A DNA stretch of 7,471 bases from Spirochaetota bacterium (lineage in GTDB: Bacteria > Spirochaetota > Spirochaetia > DSM-27196 > PWMO01): the NCBI GenBank assembly GCA_009908925.1, contig JAAAOH010000159.1, positions 1 through 7,471 on the forward strand, read 5' to 3'. Made by a program: the position numbers and the translations under genes. Of this stretch, positions 6,502 through 7,471 are shown piece after piece. How positions within the stretch are numbered: position 1 is the stretch's first letter; each line of letters opens with the position of its first letter. The notes under the pieces are model-generated. The model worked only from the letters and a program-made list of their open reading frames with translations. It was not told where the DNA came from and did not search any database.

Positions 6502-6539
6502 GCCTCGCGCGGGAGAACACACTCCCGCGCTCGAGAGGC
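6502..6539. terminator. Hairpin between convergent genes, probable bidirectional terminator
   Basis: GCGCGGGAG (6507-6515) and CTCCCGCGC (6522-6530) form a perfect 9-bp stem with the loop AACACA. It is extended by GCCTC (6502-6506) with GAGGC (6535-6539) across a 4-nt TCGA bulge. It fills the 61-nt gap between the aminotransferase stop and the ferritin-like stop. No T-tract follows on either strand, so termination may be weak or factor-assisted. Confidence 0.55.
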
Positions 6540-6543
6540 AGCT

Positions 6544-7035
6544 CTAGAACCTGAAGAAGCTGTACTTGTTCTCGTAGTAGCTCTTGAAGAAGCCGACCTG
6601 CTTTCGCAGATTCTCGAAGTGTCCCTTCTCCCAGTCGGCGAGGCGGTTGAACAGGTCCTTGACCGCCTTGTCCCCGGCGTCCCCGGCAGCTTCCCGGTAG
6701 AAGTTCTCCGACTCGAGCTCGAGCTTCATGCCGACGGACAGCGCGGTCATGTCGAAGTCCGCCACCTTGTCCTTGAACTCGCGCGTGAAGATCGGGCTTT
6801 CCGCATCCTCGAAGCTCATGGGCGCGGGGAGCTTGGGGGCCGAAATGCCCTTCCCCTCCGCATACTCTTTCGCCATTTGCACGAGGCTGTCGTGATGGCT
6901 CTGCTCCTCGTCGGCGAGCATCGTGAAGATTTCCTTCGCCTTCTTGTCGCCGGTCTTCTCGGCGGCCGCCCTGTAGAGCTCTCTCCCCTCGACCTCTCCC
7001 GTGATTGCCGTTTGCAATGCGTCTTTCAGTTCCAT
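6544..7035 (-). CDS. Ferritin-like di-iron protein (rubrerythrin-type, no rubredoxin domain)
   Basis: A 163-residue four-helix protein with the complete di-iron ligand set in two repeats. Glu14 in GEVEGRELY and Glu44-x-x-His47 in ADEEQSHH come from the first helix pair. Glu106 in LELESENFY and Glu136-x-x-His139 in DWEKGHF come from the second. The glutamate-to-tyrosine spacing of 7 in helices 1 and 3 agrees with rubrerythrin. There are no cysteines, so no rubredoxin centre; electrons must come from a partner. The family handles peroxide or iron in the cytoplasm, often in anaerobes. The tail is rich in aromatic residues (FFKSYYENKYSFFRF). The ATG at 7035 is chosen for GGGGAGGAT (7047-7039) just upstream; the open frame continues to 7203, but that part runs into the tRNA. 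It has its own promoter. Confidence 0.92.
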   Translation of the reverse strand: MELKDALQTAITGEVEGRELYRAAAEKTGDKKAKEIFTMLADEEQSHHDSLVQMAKEYAEGKGISAPKLPAPMSFEDAESPIFTREFKDKVADFDMTALSVGMKLELESENFYREAAGDAGDKAVKDLFNRLADWEKGHFENLRKQVGFFKSYYENKYSFFRF

Positions 7036-7067
7036 GCGATCCTCCCCACTATCTGTGTTGGTGAGGC

Positions 7068-7096
7068 ATTGTAGCAGACGTCGCGCTATATTGCAA
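7068..7096 (-). promoter_or_regulatory. Sigma-70-type promoter of the ferritin-like gene
   Basis: On the minus strand TTGCAA (7096-7091), a 17-nt spacer and TACAAT (7073-7068). The -10 box matches the consensus at 5 of 6 and the -35 box at 4 of 6. Transcription should start near 7061, leaving a short leader of about 25 nt with the ribosome site. The promoter lies in the gap after the tRNA gene, so the gene need not depend on tRNA read-through. I saw no clear PerR, Fur or OxyR site. Confidence 0.72.
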
Positions 7097-7171
7097 AAAA
7101 GGTAAGGAACCGTTTGGCCGGATGGGCCTACGGAGGGGACTTGGCAGTCGGTTGTGCGCGTTGAGGGAGAA

Positions 7172-7244
7172 TGAGCCGCCCGGGATTCGAACCCGAGACC
7201 CACAGCTTAAAAGGCTGTTGCTCTACCAGCTGAGCTAGCGGCCC
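7172..7244 (-). tRNA. tRNA-Lys (anticodon TTT)
   Basis: A complete 73-nt cloverleaf. Acceptor stem GGGCCGC/GCGGCTC has 7 pairs with one G-T. The D arm is GCTC-AGCTGGTA-GAGC. The anticodon stem ACAGC/GCTGT encloses the loop CTTTTAA, with anticodon TTT reading AAA/AAG lysine codons. The T arm is TCGGG-TTCGAAT-CCCGG with a T-G closing pair. The discriminator base is A. CCA is not encoded, since TTC follows, so it must be added by nucleotidyltransferase. Confidence 0.97.
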
Positions 7245-7253
7245 GGTCCGTTA

Positions 7254-7283
7254 GATATAGCAACGCCGCATTGCCCGTGTCAA
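7254..7283 (-). promoter_or_regulatory. Probable promoter of tRNA-Lys
   Basis: On the minus strand a perfect TTGACA (7283-7278), an 18-nt spacer and TATATC (7259-7254). The -10 box is only a 4 of 6 match, but its end lies 10 nt before the tRNA 5' end, as expected for a short precursor leader. Confidence 0.55.
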
Positions 7284-7361
7284 GCTGCGGTTGCGGCCGG
7301 CCGCGCCGCGCAAGGGGCTCCGGCGCCGCCCGGTTTTCGCCGGCACGCACCGCGGACTCAC
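7284..7361. other. GC-rich gap after the outer-membrane gene, with palindromes
   Basis: This gap separates the stop of the right-edge gene from the tRNA promoter. It holds a perfect 12-bp palindrome GCGGCCGGCCGC (7293-7304), flanked by TTGCG (7291-7295) and CGCAA (7309-7313), and another palindrome CGGCGCCG (7321-7328). It could act as a terminator for the minus-strand gene, but no T-tract follows. I see no gene in it. Confidence 0.35.
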
Positions 7362-7471
7362 CTACCAGGCGAAGCGGAATCCGAGGGCGACGTTGTAGAC
7401 CGAGCGGAAGCCGGGCTCGGTGGAGAGCTCCGAGCCGTAGACGGCGAGGTCGAACTCCATCACCTGGAAGT
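7362..7471 (-). CDS. Probable outer-membrane beta-barrel protein, C-terminal end only
   Basis: Only the last 35 full codons before the TAG stop (7364-7362) are in the window; the gene continues past the right edge. The tail shows alternating hydrophobic and polar residues in strand-sized pieces (MEFDLAVYGSEL, then FRSVYNVALGFRFAW) and ends in F-R-F-A-W. A terminal aromatic residue with hydrophobic residues at every second position is the C-terminal signal recognised by the BAM outer-membrane assembly machinery. This suggests a porin-like or small barrel protein. The frame is further supported by GC-rich third positions. The precise family is unknown. Confidence 0.65.
   Translation of the reverse strand, partial: FQVMEFDLAVYGSELSTEPGFRSVYNVALGFRFAW

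Noticed and set aside
7100..7171. Possible terminator after the tRNA gene
   Set aside because: Only a weak 4-bp GGCC/GGCC pairing with no T-tract could be found, which is not enough to call.
7036..7203. N-terminal extension of the ferritin-like frame into the tRNA region
   Set aside because: It overlaps the tRNA gene, the promoter and the Shine-Dalgarno, and the ferritin-like domain starts at the ATG at 7035.

Overview
The window is a GC-rich, densely coded stretch of a bacterial chromosome. A 3'-terminal gene fragment at the right edge ends in an aromatic-terminated beta-strand, the usual C-terminal signature of outer-membrane beta-barrels, so the host is probably diderm (Gram-negative). 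ATP-type PEP carboxykinase, a rubredoxin-free ferritin-like di-iron protein and good sigma-70-type promoters fit a heterotrophic, possibly anaerobic or microaerophilic bacterium. A spirochaete or a similar high-GC diderm is a guess from gene content only. There is no mobile element, CRISPR array or phage signal.

Layout, left to right. (1) Positions 2-865, + strand: the C-terminal part of a creatinase/ectoine-hydrolase-like protein of the M24 fold with all the usual metal ligands replaced. (2) It converges on a minus-strand operon that reads leftwards from a strong promoter at 4407-4435: pckA (4310-2643), an HprA/GhrA-like D-2-hydroxyacid dehydrogenase that starts inside the pckA stop codon (ATGA overlap), and an aspartate/glutamate-racemase-superfamily protein 14 nt further on. 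A 20-bp near-palindrome lies in the pckA leader. (3) Positions 5064-4432, minus: a four-helix membrane protein resembling the DUF3267 putative zincin peptidases, with the HExxH signature degraded to HMLLH. (4) Positions 5184-6482, + strand: a fold-type-I PLP aminotransferase whose promoter position suggests a leaderless mRNA. (5) Positions 7035-6544, minus: a ferritin-like di-iron protein with its own promoter, convergent with the aminotransferase across a hairpin. (6) A tRNA-Lys(UUU) gene at 7172-7244, minus. (7) The 3' end of a probable outer-membrane protein, minus.

How they may work together: pckA makes PEP from oxaloacetate. The two co-transcribed genes belong to families that act on 2-hydroxy/2-oxo acids and on amino or dicarboxylic acids, so the operon may feed organic or amino acids into gluconeogenesis. 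The creatinase-like gene and the aminotransferase fit an amino-acid/compatible-solute catabolism theme but are separate transcription units. I do not see a clearly novel multi-gene system. The points most worth a second look are the three-gene pckA operon with its palindromic leader site, the catalytically degraded zincin-like membrane protein and the apparent leaderless aminotransferase promoter.
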